A stretch of 64,000 nucleotides of DNA from Clostridium grantii DSM 8605 (lineage in GTDB: Bacteria > Bacillota > Clostridia > Clostridiales > Clostridiaceae). Shown one piece after another: positions 26,131 through 36,115 of this stretch. The translations under genes and the position numbers were made by a program. The stretch lies in contig NZ_FQXM01000003.1 in the NCBI RefSeq assembly GCF_900129965.1, positions 124,001-188,000 on the forward strand, written 5' to 3'. The notes under the pieces are model-generated. The model saw only the letters and a list, made by a program, of their open reading frames with translations, was not told where the DNA came from and made no database searches. Position 1 is the stretch's first letter. Each line of letters opens with the position of its first letter.

Positions 26131-26706
26131 TTACACTAAGCCTGAGAAACCAAGGAATGCAATAGCCATTAATCCCGCAGTGATTAATGCAATTGGTAGT
26201 CCTTTTACGGCTTCTGGCATGTCTGTATTTTCTTCCATTCTTTCTCTTAATCCCGCAAGTAAAACTATAGCTAAGAAAAATCCTAAACCTGTAGCTACTG
26301 AATATATCAATGATTCTATTAAATTAAATTCTTTTTGCATATTTATAATTACTGCTCCTAAAATTGCACAGTTTGTTGTGATCAAAGGAAGATAAATTCC
26401 TAAAGATTTATGCAACTCTGGACTCATCTTTTTAATTGCCATTTCAACGAATTGTACCAATGATGCAATTACTAATATAAAAGCAACAGTATACATATAT
26501 TCTATATTCAATGGATCTAATATAAATTTATATATAATATATGAAAATATTGAAGCAAGACCCATTACAAAAGTTACCGCAAGTCCCATACCCTTAGCAG
26601 TTTCAATTTTCTTAGAAACACCAAGGAATCCACAAATACCTAAGAATTTTGCTAAAACTACGTTGTTTACTAGCAAAGCTCCCAATATCAAAGTAAAAAT
26701 ATTCAT
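26131..26706 (-). CDS. rnfA: RnfA, membrane subunit of the Rnf complex
   Basis: 191 aa with six membrane helices, homologous to RnfE and NqrE. The diagnostic N-terminal half-repeat NNVVLAKFLGICGFLGVS includes the conserved Cys that, with its partner in RnfE, is thought to hold a buried iron-sulfur centre. A second inverted half includes TTNCAILGAVI with the other Cys. It is part of the sodium- or proton-translocating core. SD and gene order support the start. Confidence 0.95.
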   Translation of the reverse strand: MNIFTLILGALLVNNVVLAKFLGICGFLGVSKKIETAKGMGLAVTFVMGLASIFSYIIYKFILDPLNIEYMYTVAFILVIASLVQFVEMAIKKMSPELHKSLGIYLPLITTNCAILGAVIINMQKEFNLIESLIYSVATGLGFFLAIVLLAGLRERMEENTDMPEAVKGLPIALITAGLMAIAFLGFSGLV

Positions 26707-26740
26707 GTTTATTCCACCTCTTTCTATGAATTAGTCCACA

Positions 26741-27361
26741 CTAAAGTGAGGATTTACTTTGTTTCTTTTTAGCATTAATATTTCTTTGATTAATAAGCGC
26801 CATTAATATTCCAAGTGTAATAAATGCTCCTGGTGCCAATACAAATATTAAAGGTGGTTGGAAAGAAGCTGGAGTTATTTTAATTCCAAAAGCTAATCCT
26901 GTTCCTAAAACTTCTCTTATTAAACCAATAATTCCTAGTGCAAAGGTAAATCCTAATCCCATTCCTAATCCATCAAAAAAGGATGCTAAAGGACCATTTT
27001 TAGATGCATAAGCTTCCGCTCTTCCTAGAATTGCACAGTTAACAACTATTAAAGGTATAAAAATACCTAAAGAATCATTTAACGCTGGTAAAAAACCTTG
27101 TAGAAGTAGTTGTAACAGCGTAACAAATGATGCTATAACAACAACGTAAGAAGGAATTCTAATTTTATCTGGAATAAACTTTCTCATTAAAGAAATAACC
27201 ACATTGGATCCTATAAGTACTACTGTAGTTGCAAGACCCATTCCAATTCCATTGTTAGCAGAGGAAGTTACCGCTAAAGTAGGACACATTGCAAGAACTT
27301 GAACAAATATAATATTTTCATTAAATATACCATTCTTTAATCTTTCTAATGCAACTTTCAC
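26741..27361 (-). CDS. rnfE: RnfE, membrane subunit of the Rnf complex
   Basis: 206 aa, six membrane helices. The conserved motifs FVQVLAMCPTLAVTSS near the N-terminus and VVNCAILGRAEAYASKNG in the middle match NqrD/RnfE and carry the conserved Cys residues. The C-terminus is a basic cytoplasmic tail. It lies between rnfG (two-base gap) and rnfA, in the usual clostridial order. Confidence 0.95.
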   Translation of the reverse strand: MKVALERLKNGIFNENIIFVQVLAMCPTLAVTSSANNGIGMGLATTVVLIGSNVVISLMRKFIPDKIRIPSYVVVIASFVTLLQLLLQGFLPALNDSLGIFIPLIVVNCAILGRAEAYASKNGPLASFFDGLGMGLGFTFALGIIGLIREVLGTGLAFGIKITPASFQPPLIFVLAPGAFITLGILMALINQRNINAKKKQSKSSL

Positions 27362-27363
27362 TA

Positions 27364-27942
27364 TTAGTTTCCTCCCTTCAATGAATTATTAAATAAATCT
27401 ATAGCAGAGTTAACTGCATTTGTTACTGCTTTTGATGTAATTGTAGCTCCTGTTAAAGCTTCAATCTCATTATCATTTGCTGCAGGTGTTTTAACAACCT
27501 CAAGTGGATTATCAACTGATTTATCTTTAAATTGATCTTTAAAGTCTGGTAAAGTTGCGTTAGCTCCAAGGCCTGGTGTTTCTGAATGTTCTAAAATAGT
27601 TAGTCCTTGCAACTTTCCATCCATGGATATACCAACCATAATATTAATTTTTCCACCATAACCATCATTAATTACTTTAATTGCATATCCTTGTACTTCA
27701 TCATTTTTTTTACCTTCATTCACTTCACTAACCAAGCTTCCTTCTGGTATTTCAATTTCTTTTAATTCAAAAGTATCTGCAGATGATAAAACTGCTTGCA
27801 TTGCTTCATTATTCTTTTTAATTGTTTGCTGAGCAATAGGCTCTTTTGTAAGACTATAAGCCCCGCCAAGCAATATTCCTGCCACAGCAGTTATTAATAA
27901 AAGTATTAAACCTAATCTTAAATTACTTTCTGATTTTTCCAA
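27364..27942 (-). CDS. rnfG: RnfG, covalent-FMN subunit
   Basis: 192 aa with one N-terminal membrane helix (LGLILLLITAVAGILLGGAY) and an extracytoplasmic FMN-binding domain. The flavin attachment motif is LTGATITSK near residues 163-171, in which the second Thr carries FMN by a phosphoester bond in characterised homologues. ETPGLGANA is the other family hallmark. The start abuts rnfD by one base, indicating coupling. Confidence 0.95.
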   Translation of the reverse strand: MEKSESNLRLGLILLLITAVAGILLGGAYSLTKEPIAQQTIKKNNEAMQAVLSSADTFELKEIEIPEGSLVSEVNEGKKNDEVQGYAIKVINDGYGGKINIMVGISMDGKLQGLTILEHSETPGLGANATLPDFKDQFKDKSVDNPLEVVKTPAANDNEIEALTGATITSKAVTNAVNSAIDLFNNSLKGGN

Positions 27943-27943
27943 G

Positions 27944-28876
27944 TTACTTCACCTCCCCAAATACTCTAGGAGCTACATATCTATCTATTAAAGGTACAAA
28001 TAAGTTCATTATTAAAATTGAATAAGAAACTCCTTCTGGATATCCACCAAAAGTACGGATAATTGAAGTTAAAACACCACATCCAATAGCAAAAATTATT
28101 TTACCATTTGTAGTCATTGGAGATGTAGTATAATCTGTAGCCATAAATATAGCTCCAATCATTAATCCACCTATCATAATTTCATAAAGTCCATTTCCAG
28201 TCATGAATCCATTTCTGCCCATAAAAGTAGATAAAACAAAAACTGTTCCTATATAATAAACTGGTATATGCCAAGATATAACTTTTCTATATAATAGATA
28301 AACAAAGCCTATTAACAAGGCTAATGCAGAAGTTTCTCCAATGCATCCTCCAATATTACCTAAAAACACATTCATTAAACCTGGTAAGACTTCTCCACCT
28401 TCTTTTAATATACCAAGAGGGGTAGCAGTAGAAACTCCATCTAATGTCCATGTTGTCATAGCCACTGGATAAGATGCAACTAAAAATGCACGAGCTGCTA
28501 AAGCTGGATTAACTATGTTTTGTCCAAGTCCACCAAATAAAGCTTTAACAATAATCATAGCAAATACTCCTCCAATAACTACCATCCAAGGTGGTAATGA
28601 TGGTGGAACATTTAAAGCAATAAGTATTCCTGTAATAACAGCACTTAAATCAAGTACTTTTATAGGTCTTTTAGTTAACCTTTGCCATGCCCATTCGGAA
28701 ACTACACATGACGTTATTGAAACTATTAATAAAATCAACGCTTCTGTTTTAAAAACTACTATTCCTGCTATCATAGCTGGAATCAAAGCAATAATTACAT
28801 CTCTCATAACTGATTGAATAGTATCTTTTGAACGTATATGAGGAGATGAGGAAACTGTATACAAATTTTCAGCCAT
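27944..28876 (-). CDS. rnfD: RnfD, covalent-FMN membrane subunit
   Basis: 310 aa integral membrane protein with about eight to ten helices, homologous to NqrB. The covalent FMN site is seen as GVSTATPLGILK near residues 145-155. Another family hallmark is GGLGQNIVNPALAARAF. It passes electrons across the membrane together with RnfG. It lies 19 bases after rnfC. Confidence 0.95.
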   Translation of the reverse strand: MAENLYTVSSSPHIRSKDTIQSVMRDVIIALIPAMIAGIVVFKTEALILLIVSITSCVVSEWAWQRLTKRPIKVLDLSAVITGILIALNVPPSLPPWMVVIGGVFAMIIVKALFGGLGQNIVNPALAARAFLVASYPVAMTTWTLDGVSTATPLGILKEGGEVLPGLMNVFLGNIGGCIGETSALALLIGFVYLLYRKVISWHIPVYYIGTVFVLSTFMGRNGFMTGNGLYEIMIGGLMIGAIFMATDYTTSPMTTNGKIIFAIGCGVLTSIIRTFGGYPEGVSYSILIMNLFVPLIDRYVAPRVFGEVK

Positions 28877-28895
28877 TTATGTCACTCCTTATTAT

Positions 28896-30215
28896 TTATT
28901 TCTTTCTTTTTTCTGCTAAAACAGCACGTTTAGTTGTTCTTATTGTTTGAAGTAAATGTCTTTTTGCAGGACATGCAAAAGAACAACACCCACATTCAAT
29001 ACAAGCTAGTCCACTACATTCATCAAATCTTTCAAGTTCATTTCTTCTTGATAAAGAATCTAATGTTGATGGAATCAAGTTCATAGGACAAGCATCTACA
29101 CACTTACCACATCTAATACAATTTTCTTCTTTTGGTAAGGCAGCTTGTACTTTTGTTAAAGCAAGTACACCAGAACTACCTTTCATTGCTGTTACATCTA
29201 AAGTTGAAAGGGCCATCCCCATCATAGGTCCGCCTGAAATAATTTTAACCGCTTCTTCTTTAAAGCCTCCACATTCCTCAACTAATTCTCTATAAGACAT
29301 ACCCATTCTTATTCTCATATTTTTAGGTTCTGCAATAGCTTCTCCTGTAACAGTTACCACGTTGTAAATTGAAGGAATACCTTTTACTACCGCATTGTAT
29401 ATATCAAGAGCAGTAGATACATTTTGTACAATACACCCTACATCTGCAGGTAATCTTCCTACTTCTACTTCTCTTTTATTTATAGCATAAATTAATTGTT
29501 TTTCTGCTCCTTGAGGATATTTTGTTTTTAATGCCATAACAAAAATGTTATCAATATCCTTTACAGCTTCTTGCATTGCTTTAATAGCATCTGGTTTATT
29601 ATTTTCTATTCCTATGTATCCCTTAGCTTCTGGATACATTTGAAGAATTATTTTTAAACCCTCTACTATTTTATCTGTTTCTTCTAACATAATTCTATGG
29701 TCACAAGTTAAATAAGGTTCACACTCAGCACCATTTAAAATTATAGAATCAATTTTTTTGTCTGGTGGTGGTGCTAATTTTACACTAGCTGGAAAACATG
29801 CTCCTCCCATGCCTACTATACCTGCTTCTTTAACTATTTCTATAATTTCTTCTTTACTCATGTTTCTATAGTCTTTATTCTTTGGAAACTCTGTTTCATT
29901 ATATTGGTAATCGTTTTCTACTATAACTGCTAATGATTTGTTACCTGACGGAAGCAATACTTCTTCAATTTTCTTAACAGTACCAGATACACTACTATGG
30001 ATATTGGCAGAAATAAATCCTTTTGCTCCACCAATTTTTTGTCCTACTAAAACTGAATCTCCTTTTTTAACTAAACACTCCGCCGGCGCTCCAATATGTT
30101 GCGACATAGGGAAAGTTAAAATTTCCTTAGGTAATACATTCACTATTTCCTTTTTTTCAGAAAGATATTTACCATGTGGTGGATGAATTCCCTTTTTAAA
30201 AGTAAATAAATTCAT
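28896..30215 (-). CDS. rnfC: RnfC, NADH-interacting subunit
   Basis: 439 aa peripheral subunit that reduces NAD with electrons from the complex. The NADH/FMN-binding region shows GIVGMGGACFPASVK near residues 133-147, as in NuoF-like folds. Two 4Fe-4S motifs are near the C-terminus, CIRCGKCVDACPMNL and CIECGCCSFACPAKR. First gene of the operon, with GGGAGG before the ATG and a promoter at 30308-30336. A complete rnfCDGEAB set means ferredoxin oxidation coupled to ion export and NADH formation, as known in clostridia. Confidence 0.96.
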   Translation of the reverse strand: MNLFTFKKGIHPPHGKYLSEKKEIVNVLPKEILTFPMSQHIGAPAECLVKKGDSVLVGQKIGGAKGFISANIHSSVSGTVKKIEEVLLPSGNKSLAVIVENDYQYNETEFPKNKDYRNMSKEEIIEIVKEAGIVGMGGACFPASVKLAPPPDKKIDSIILNGAECEPYLTCDHRIMLEETDKIVEGLKIILQMYPEAKGYIGIENNKPDAIKAMQEAVKDIDNIFVMALKTKYPQGAEKQLIYAINKREVEVGRLPADVGCIVQNVSTALDIYNAVVKGIPSIYNVVTVTGEAIAEPKNMRIRMGMSYRELVEECGGFKEEAVKIISGGPMMGMALSTLDVTAMKGSSGVLALTKVQAALPKEENCIRCGKCVDACPMNLIPSTLDSLSRRNELERFDECSGLACIECGCCSFACPAKRHLLQTIRTTKRAVLAEKRKK

Positions 30216-30307
30216 ATGAAACCTCCCATTCTATAGATTAGAATTTTATGATTTTTAAAACAAAAGTAAAATACTATTATTTTTATATTATATATACATG
30301 TATTTAT

Positions 30308-30336
30308 ATAATACTCTTTAGTTCTTTATAATTCAA
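30308..30336 (-). promoter_or_regulatory. Promoter of the rnf operon
   Basis: TTGAAT (30336-30331) and TATTAT (30313-30308) on the minus strand, 17 bases apart, giving a leader of about 85 nt before rnfC. Confidence 0.6.
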
Positions 30337-30987
30337 ATGGTATTTTATACTTTTTTTTATAGACTATTTAAACTCTCTATTATAATACCATACTTTCAAT
30401 TAAATTATCAATTATACATAATAATAAGACTTTTCTGACATTTAAATCTTAAACTGTTATTTTCTTAACAATTTATTATGTAATATATGCTACACAAATT
30501 AAAAATCATTAGAATTTTATTTTTAATTTTACTGATATTTATTCAAATTTTATATATAGATTCATTTTTTATATTATTTCACTCTTGAATTGTGAACTTT
30601 AGGTAAACACTTGTTTTTTTTTGCAAGATTAAAATGTTTTTATTGCAAATTATTCTTTTAATTATATATTTATTAATTAATAAATTATCAAATTCTAGTT
30701 GCCCTTTGATTATTTATGCTAATTTTTAAGTGTTTTTGCAAGATTTCATGTCAAAATCTCATTCTTTTTTTTATAAATGCAATATTTATTTTTTTATATT
30801 TCAACACTATATAATATGGATGAAAAACAGATTAAATAAGAACATAATTATGATAAATGCTTTTAATCACTTCTCCATAGTAAATTCAATTAATACATCT
30901 GTTAAATCGCCAATGTGTAAATATTAAATCTATGCTAATATTAACTCAATCAAGAGGGTTTGCCCTTATTTTAAGTGAGGATTCTAA
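30337..30987. other. Long AT-rich non-coding gap
   Basis: About 650 very AT-rich bases between the rnf promoter and the YitT-type gene. A 13-base direct repeat TTTTTGCAAGATT occurs near 30617 and 30735. No gene with a ribosome binding site, no RNA gene and no strong hairpin is seen; a 65-codon open stretch at 30730-30927 has no SD. The YitT promoter should lie at its right end, but no clear box is visible. Confidence 0.5.
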
Positions 30988-31839
30988 ATGAAGAATTTTA
31001 TGAAAGATTTATTTTTTATCGTTGTAGGTTGTATTTTTTACTCAATATATCTATCTATGATTGTAATTCCAAATGGACTTGCGACCGGTGGACTTGCTGG
31101 TATTTCTATCTCTTTAAATCATCTATTTGGTACTAAAATTGGTGTTGCTCTTATTTTAATGAATATTCCTTTATTTATTTTTGGTTTTAAATTAGTTGGC
31201 AAAAGCTTTGCATTAAAAAGCGCTATTATAGTCTTTATTTCATCTTTTCTAGTTGATTTAACAAATAATTATTTTTCCTTTAATGCATTAGACGAAAAAT
31301 TATTGGCTGCGATTTTTGCTGGTGTGGTATCCGGAGTAGCAATGTCTTTAATTTTTATAGGTGGTGCAAGTACAGGTGGTATGGATATTTCAGGTAAAAT
31401 AATAAAAAATAAAATGCCCACAGTTGATTTAGCAAAAATACTATTAATACAAGATGTCATTGTTTATCTACTTATTGGTACAGTGTTAGGGGTTAACTCA
31501 GTTATGTATGCTGTAATCATGAGTTTTGTAAAAACTAAAACCATTGATGCTATTCAAGAAGGGCTTGCTTCTTCAAGACAATGTATTATTATTAGTGATT
31601 CACCAGAAGAGATAATTCATCAAATTCAAGTAAAGCTAGGAAGAGGAGTTACTCTTTTAAATGCTGAAGGAACTTATACAAGTAAAAGTAAAAATTTCAT
31701 TTATGTAGTTATTCAAAAGAATCAGCTTTCTCCACTAAAAAAAATAGTAGACTCTATAGATCCAAAAGCCTTCGTTACTGTTACAGCTGTGAGTAATGTT
31801 TTAGGTAACTTTAAACAAACTTCATATTCAGTACAATAA
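30988..31839 (+). CDS. YitT-family membrane protein (with DUF2179 domain)
   Basis: 283 aa. Five to six membrane helices occupy residues 1-190 with the family patterns VIPNGLATGGLAGIS and FIGGASTGGMDISGKI. The C-terminal soluble DUF2179 domain (residues about 205-275) reads GRGVTLLNAEGTYTSKSKN. YitT proteins are of unknown function; transport has been suggested. GTGAGGA precedes the ATG. It is monocistronic, with its own terminator. Confidence 0.9.
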   Translation: MKNFMKDLFFIVVGCIFYSIYLSMIVIPNGLATGGLAGISISLNHLFGTKIGVALILMNIPLFIFGFKLVGKSFALKSAIIVFISSFLVDLTNNYFSFNALDEKLLAAIFAGVVSGVAMSLIFIGGASTGGMDISGKIIKNKMPTVDLAKILLIQDVIVYLLIGTVLGVNSVMYAVIMSFVKTKTIDAIQEGLASSRQCIIISDSPEEIIHQIQVKLGRGVTLLNAEGTYTSKSKNFIYVVIQKNQLSPLKKIVDSIDPKAFVTVTAVSNVLGNFKQTSYSVQ

Positions 31840-31853
31840 TTCTTATATCATAT

Positions 31854-31889
31854 AAAAAGAAGCCTAACAAAATACGAAGGCTTCTTTTT
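31854..31889. terminator. Terminator after the YitT gene
   Basis: AAAAAGAAGCCT pairs with AGGCTTCTTTTT. It lies between convergent genes and can serve both directions. Confidence 0.85.
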
Positions 31890-31917
31890 CATTTTAAGTT
31901 TTCACTTTATTTTAATT

Positions 31918-33801
31918 TTATTCTGAAATTTTTTCTAACCCAATAACTACCCAATCACTTCCCTGCTTTTCTGCACTTAATTCATAAATTTCTTTATTTA
32001 CATCCTCAGATACATTTAAATAAATTTTAGCAAAATTAGCGTATTCAACATCTTCGCTTAAAAGGGCGTTATTCAAACTCCAAAATTGTATTTGTCCAAT
32101 TGTTATATCTTTTCCTTTTATATCTCCCAATAACCAATCTGAATCTTTAAAAAATGATTTTTTATTAATATAAGTTTCTATACTTTCAGTTACTTTCTCT
32201 TTTTCTATGGAATTAGGAAATGTACTAAATCCTGTAATTTTCCATTGATCCTCATTTTCCAATAGTGTAATACTTCCCTTTAAATAAATTGTTCTACCAA
32301 GAGAGCTTTTGATTTTTATCTTTCCACTTACGTTAGCCATATTTTTTTCATTTAAAATAAAGTAGTATATATCATCAATATCAGCATTAACCTCATATTT
32401 AAAATTTTCATTTGTTTCATTATGTTTCTTCCAATAGCTAACAAAATCGTATTTGGCCCATTGATATGGATTTTCAGAATCAACAAATAGCTTATCTACT
32501 TCACTTTGATTAAAATCACTTCCTTTAAGATAGTTTATAGAAATATATAAAGCTTGTCTAAGCACCTTAATTATATTTTCTTCATCTTTTTTATTATCAT
32601 TATATATATTTTCCCCTGCATCTGATGATATTATTTCTCCATTGCTTAAATCCACAATTTCTCTATTTGGAAAATCAAAATAAGCATATTTACCATTAGG
32701 AGAAATAATAAAATTTCCATTACCAACGGATACTTCCCTTAAAATTTTACCATAAGAATCAGCAATATATAAGCTAAACTTATTTTCTTCTCCATTGTTT
32801 TTAGATTGTGTGAAAGCAAAACCTCCTCCTTGCATAAATTTTGCCATGTGTATATATTCACTTGAAACCACATTAATCTTATTATGCTCTAAAACGTCGC
32901 TGGTATAATATAATCCAAAACCATCATTTCCAAGTTGAATTAAGGATTTCTTATAACTATCTCTAAATCTTAGTTCATTTAATGAATTTTCTTTAGCAAA
33001 ATTTTCTTCAACTAATTCTTGAACAACTTCACTATTTTCATTTACTATTACCGTTCTTGTTTCCAAAGAAGTATTATTTATTTCTTTACCCACCGGTTCA
33101 AATAAACTTGCAAAGTAATACTTTTCGCTTAAATTATTTTTTAAATAAACATAATCTTCTTCATTATAGGATTCTTTCTTTTTGCCTGAATTAACATAAT
33201 AAATTGATCCATTAACCAAATTTTCATTTTCTGTGTATATTTTTTTATCATCACTTGACCATCCAAAATAAGAAATATTGTCTCTTTCATTTAAAGAATC
33301 ATCAAGAGAAACTAATTTATCTTTTGAGTTATCATAAATTATCAATTGTCCTGATGCATTGAATGCTACTTTATCTTTTTCATGATTCCACTTAACTGTG
33401 TTTATAAAATGAACTCCGCTTTTAATTAATGTTACAGTTTTATCTTTTACATTAGTTTTCTTTAAATTATAAAGACCTTTTTCGTTTCCTATCAAAGTTA
33501 TACTATCCCATAAGCCCTCAGTAAATATTGGTTCTAAATAAAAAACTTCATCGGCTTCTTCTGTTATGGTAAGTGGAATCTGTTTTTCTGAAATACTTAT
33601 ATTAACATCCACAAAATGATCTAAACTTTCCAAATTCTCATTTATTTTTGAATCATCCTTTTTATAAAAAACTCCTTCTCTACCCTCATATCCTATATCA
33701 TAAATAACATTATTTTTTATTGTACTTTCACTACAAGAAGTACTGAAAACTATAGAACATAATAAAAGCAAAATCATAATCAAATTTATGTTTTTTTTCA
33801 T
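31918..33801 (-). CDS. Secreted lipoprotein of a two-component operon, propeller-like
   Basis: About 627 aa. The N-terminus is a lipoprotein signal peptide (NLIMILLLLCSIVFSTSC) with Cys23 as the lipidated residue. Residues about 100-400 repeat short blocks such as SGQLIIYDNSKDKLVSL and SPNGKYAYFDFP, resembling WD40/TolB-type beta-propellers. The C-terminal 200 residues look like a tandem nuclear-transport-factor-like or substrate domain and are unassigned. An in-frame TTG at 33813 with GAGGGG is a possible start; the ATG at 33801 has GAGGAA and is preferred. It is the third gene after a response regulator and a histidine kinase, so it may sense or modulate the envelope signal. Confidence 0.7.
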   Translation of the reverse strand: MKKNINLIMILLLLCSIVFSTSCSESTIKNNVIYDIGYEGREGVFYKKDDSKINENLESLDHFVDVNISISEKQIPLTITEEADEVFYLEPIFTEGLWDSITLIGNEKGLYNLKKTNVKDKTVTLIKSGVHFINTVKWNHEKDKVAFNASGQLIIYDNSKDKLVSLDDSLNERDNISYFGWSSDDKKIYTENENLVNGSIYYVNSGKKKESYNEEDYVYLKNNLSEKYYFASLFEPVGKEINNTSLETRTVIVNENSEVVQELVEENFAKENSLNELRFRDSYKKSLIQLGNDGFGLYYTSDVLEHNKINVVSSEYIHMAKFMQGGGFAFTQSKNNGEENKFSLYIADSYGKILREVSVGNGNFIISPNGKYAYFDFPNREIVDLSNGEIISSDAGENIYNDNKKDEENIIKVLRQALYISINYLKGSDFNQSEVDKLFVDSENPYQWAKYDFVSYWKKHNETNENFKYEVNADIDDIYYFILNEKNMANVSGKIKIKSSLGRTIYLKGSITLLENEDQWKITGFSTFPNSIEKEKVTESIETYINKKSFFKDSDWLLGDIKGKDITIGQIQFWSLNNALLSEDVEYANFAKIYLNVSEDVNKEIYELSAEKQGSDWVVIGLEKISE

Positions 33802-33873
33802 AATCTTCCTCAAATAAATCCCCTCTTTGCTATATAAAATAATTTTATCATTATATTATCCATTAGCTGATTT

Positions 33874-35277
33874 TTAATTAAATATAATGCAAATCTTAGT
33901 TCCTTTATCTATTTCACTAGAAATCTGCATTTGTGCACTATGTTTTTTTACAATTTCATTGCATATGGTAAGCCCTAGTCCAGCTCCACCTTCTTTTCTT
34001 GATCTAGATTTATCAACTCTATAAAAAGGTTCAATTATTCTCTTAATCTGTTCACTTTCCATACCTACCCCAAAATCTTTTACATAAATAGCCTTTTTAC
34101 CCTCTATAAATTCTGTTCCAATTTCTACTTTTCCATCAACAAAAGAAGCTTTAATTGCATTATCAAGTAAATTTGTAAAAAGTCTGAATAAAAGTTCTTC
34201 ATCGCCCTCTACCTTAATGTTTGATGGCAATATTTCTATGGTTATGTTTTTTTTAGTAGCTTTTATCAAAAGTACTTCCTTCACTTGACCCATCAAATCT
34301 TTAGTGTTTACTTCAGTTAAAGTCAACTCTTCTTCTCTCACTAAAATTAGTTTCATCAATACTTTTGATAATTTCAACATTCTAGTTCCTTCTGAATAAA
34401 TATAACCTAGGCTTTTATCAAATTTTTCTTTATTGTATTCCATTTTTCTAAGAATATCTGCATATCCAATAATAGAAGTAAGAGGGGTCCGAATCTCATG
34501 AGTTAAATCATCTATAAATATTTGTTTATTTTCGGATTCCAACTCTAATTTCATTATTTGATATTGAATAGTATCTGCCATTTTATTAAATTCAACAGCC
34601 ATTTCTCCTATTTCATCCGTTGATTTTACATTTACTCTTTGCTCATAATTTCCTGAAGATATTTGTTTAACCGTTTGAGATAATTTAGTTATAGGTTTCA
34701 AAAGAATTTTACTAAGCATGCTTGTTACAATCATTATAATCACTAATCCAACTAAGCCCACCACAAGAAAGTAAGAATACTGTCTATCTTTTTCATAATC
34801 AATAAAAGATAAATCTTTAATATATGATATAACTAAGCTTTCTTCATTTATATTTGTATATGAATTTATAAACAAGTAATGTTTCCCATTTATTTCTTTT
34901 AAAATGTAATTGTCCTTTTTAAATTTTAATACATTTTTGATGTCTTCTCGATTAAACAATATCAATTCCTCTGTATTGGAAGCAAGCATTTCTATACTAT
35001 CCCCAAAAATTTGAAAAACCCTATTGTTATCTCCAAATACTTCAATTATATTCTCACTAAAATCCTTTATGGTTAATGTATCATCATCTTGTTTTTGTAA
35101 CACAGATAAATATAAAGTTGCACTACTCTTAACACTACTGGCTTCAATAATACTTCTATCTACTTCTCTTTTCAAAGAATTATTATAAGTATTTTCTGTA
35201 ATTGTAATGCCCGTAATAAAAAGAGTTATGATATAAATTCCTATACATAATATAAATATTTTCCACTTAAACTTCAT
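33874..35277 (-). CDS. Sensor histidine kinase
   Basis: 467 aa membrane kinase. Membrane helices at about 7-27 and 169-191 flank an extracytoplasmic sensor domain of about 140 residues; then come HAMP (to about 245), HisKA with His260 in DDLTHEIRTPLTSI, and HATPase_c with N box LFRLFTNLLDNAIKAS, G1 KDFGVGMES and G2 GGAGLGLTICNEI. It should phosphorylate the response regulator encoded 14 bases upstream. The signal is unknown; the sensor domain is not recognised. Confidence 0.95.
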   Translation of the reverse strand: MKFKWKIFILCIGIYIITLFITGITITENTYNNSLKREVDRSIIEASSVKSSATLYLSVLQKQDDDTLTIKDFSENIIEVFGDNNRVFQIFGDSIEMLASNTEELILFNREDIKNVLKFKKDNYILKEINGKHYLFINSYTNINEESLVISYIKDLSFIDYEKDRQYSYFLVVGLVGLVIIMIVTSMLSKILLKPITKLSQTVKQISSGNYEQRVNVKSTDEIGEMAVEFNKMADTIQYQIMKLELESENKQIFIDDLTHEIRTPLTSIIGYADILRKMEYNKEKFDKSLGYIYSEGTRMLKLSKVLMKLILVREEELTLTEVNTKDLMGQVKEVLLIKATKKNITIEILPSNIKVEGDEELLFRLFTNLLDNAIKASFVDGKVEIGTEFIEGKKAIYVKDFGVGMESEQIKRIIEPFYRVDKSRSRKEGGAGLGLTICNEIVKKHSAQMQISSEIDKGTKICIIFN

Positions 35278-35291
35278 TTGAATCCCCCATA

Positions 35292-35942
35292 CTATTCTTC
35301 TAGCCTATACCCCACTTTATATATGGTGGTTATTTTTTCTGTATCTAATTTTTTTCTCAATCTTTGAATATGCATATCTATAGTCCTAGAATCTCCCAAA
35401 TAATCATAATTCCAAACTTTTTTAAGTAATTTTTCTCTTGTTAATACAATCCCTTTATTTTGAATTAATATCACTAATAACTCAAATTCTTTAGGGGTAA
35501 CCTCAATTTCTTCCCCATTTTTAGAAACGCTTTTTTCTGTTAAATCAACTTCCACATTATCAAACTTTATTATTCCTTCTTTACCCTTTTTTCTTCTTAA
35601 TAAAGCCTTTACTCTAGCAACTAGCTCTGGATTTTCAAAAGGTTTTGTTAAATAATCATCTGCCCCCAAATCTAACCCCATAATTTTATCCTTCAAAGCA
35701 TCCTTTGCAGTAAGCATAATTACCGGTTTATCCTTTTCTTTTATATATGGCAATAGTTCATATCCATTCATTCTAGGAAGCATAATATCTAATATAACAA
35801 GATCATAATTTCCTTTATTTATTTTTTCTAAAGCTGTTCTTCCATCCAAAGCTTCATCTGTTTCAAATCCTGCCATCTCTAGATTTAATTTTATTAAATC
35901 TGAAATTGGTTCCTCGTCTTCCACTATTAAAATTCTATACAT
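35292..35942 (-). CDS. OmpR/PhoB-family response regulator
   Basis: 216 aa. The receiver domain has acidic residues VEDEE at 7-11, the phosphorylation site Asp52 in LVILDIMLP, Thr in MLTAKD and Lys in YLTKPF. The C-terminal winged-helix (trans_reg_C) domain ends in GYRLEE. It heads the operon with the kinase and the lipoprotein. Target genes are not evident from the window. Confidence 0.96.
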   Translation of the reverse strand: MYRILIVEDEEPISDLIKLNLEMAGFETDEALDGRTALEKINKGNYDLVILDIMLPRMNGYELLPYIKEKDKPVIMLTAKDALKDKIMGLDLGADDYLTKPFENPELVARVKALLRRKKGKEGIIKFDNVEVDLTEKSVSKNGEEIEVTPKEFELLVILIQNKGIVLTREKLLKKVWNYDYLGDSRTIDMHIQRLRKKLDTEKITTIYKVGYRLEE

Positions 35943-36080
35943 TTTTTATACCTACCTTTATACTATTTATAATTATATTAATCAACATAAGAAGAATACT
36001 TTCTATATTAATGCTATATTAATTTTAACACTATCTTCAAAAGAATATAGTATTTTAATTGTTACAATTTTGTATAAAGT

Positions 36081-36110
36081 AAAGCTTGAAGAGATTATCT
36101 TCAAGCTTTA
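36081..36110 (-). terminator. Hairpin after the TPR gene
   Basis: AAAGCTTGAAGA pairs with TCTTCAAGCTTT across a short loop, just past the stop at 36116 on the minus strand. The T-run is modest. Confidence 0.6.
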
Positions 36111-36115
36111 CTAAA

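Noticed and set aside
30730..30927. 65-codon open frame in the rnf-YitT gap
   Set aside because: No ribosome binding site, low-complexity composition and no recognisable product; expected by chance in AT-rich DNA.
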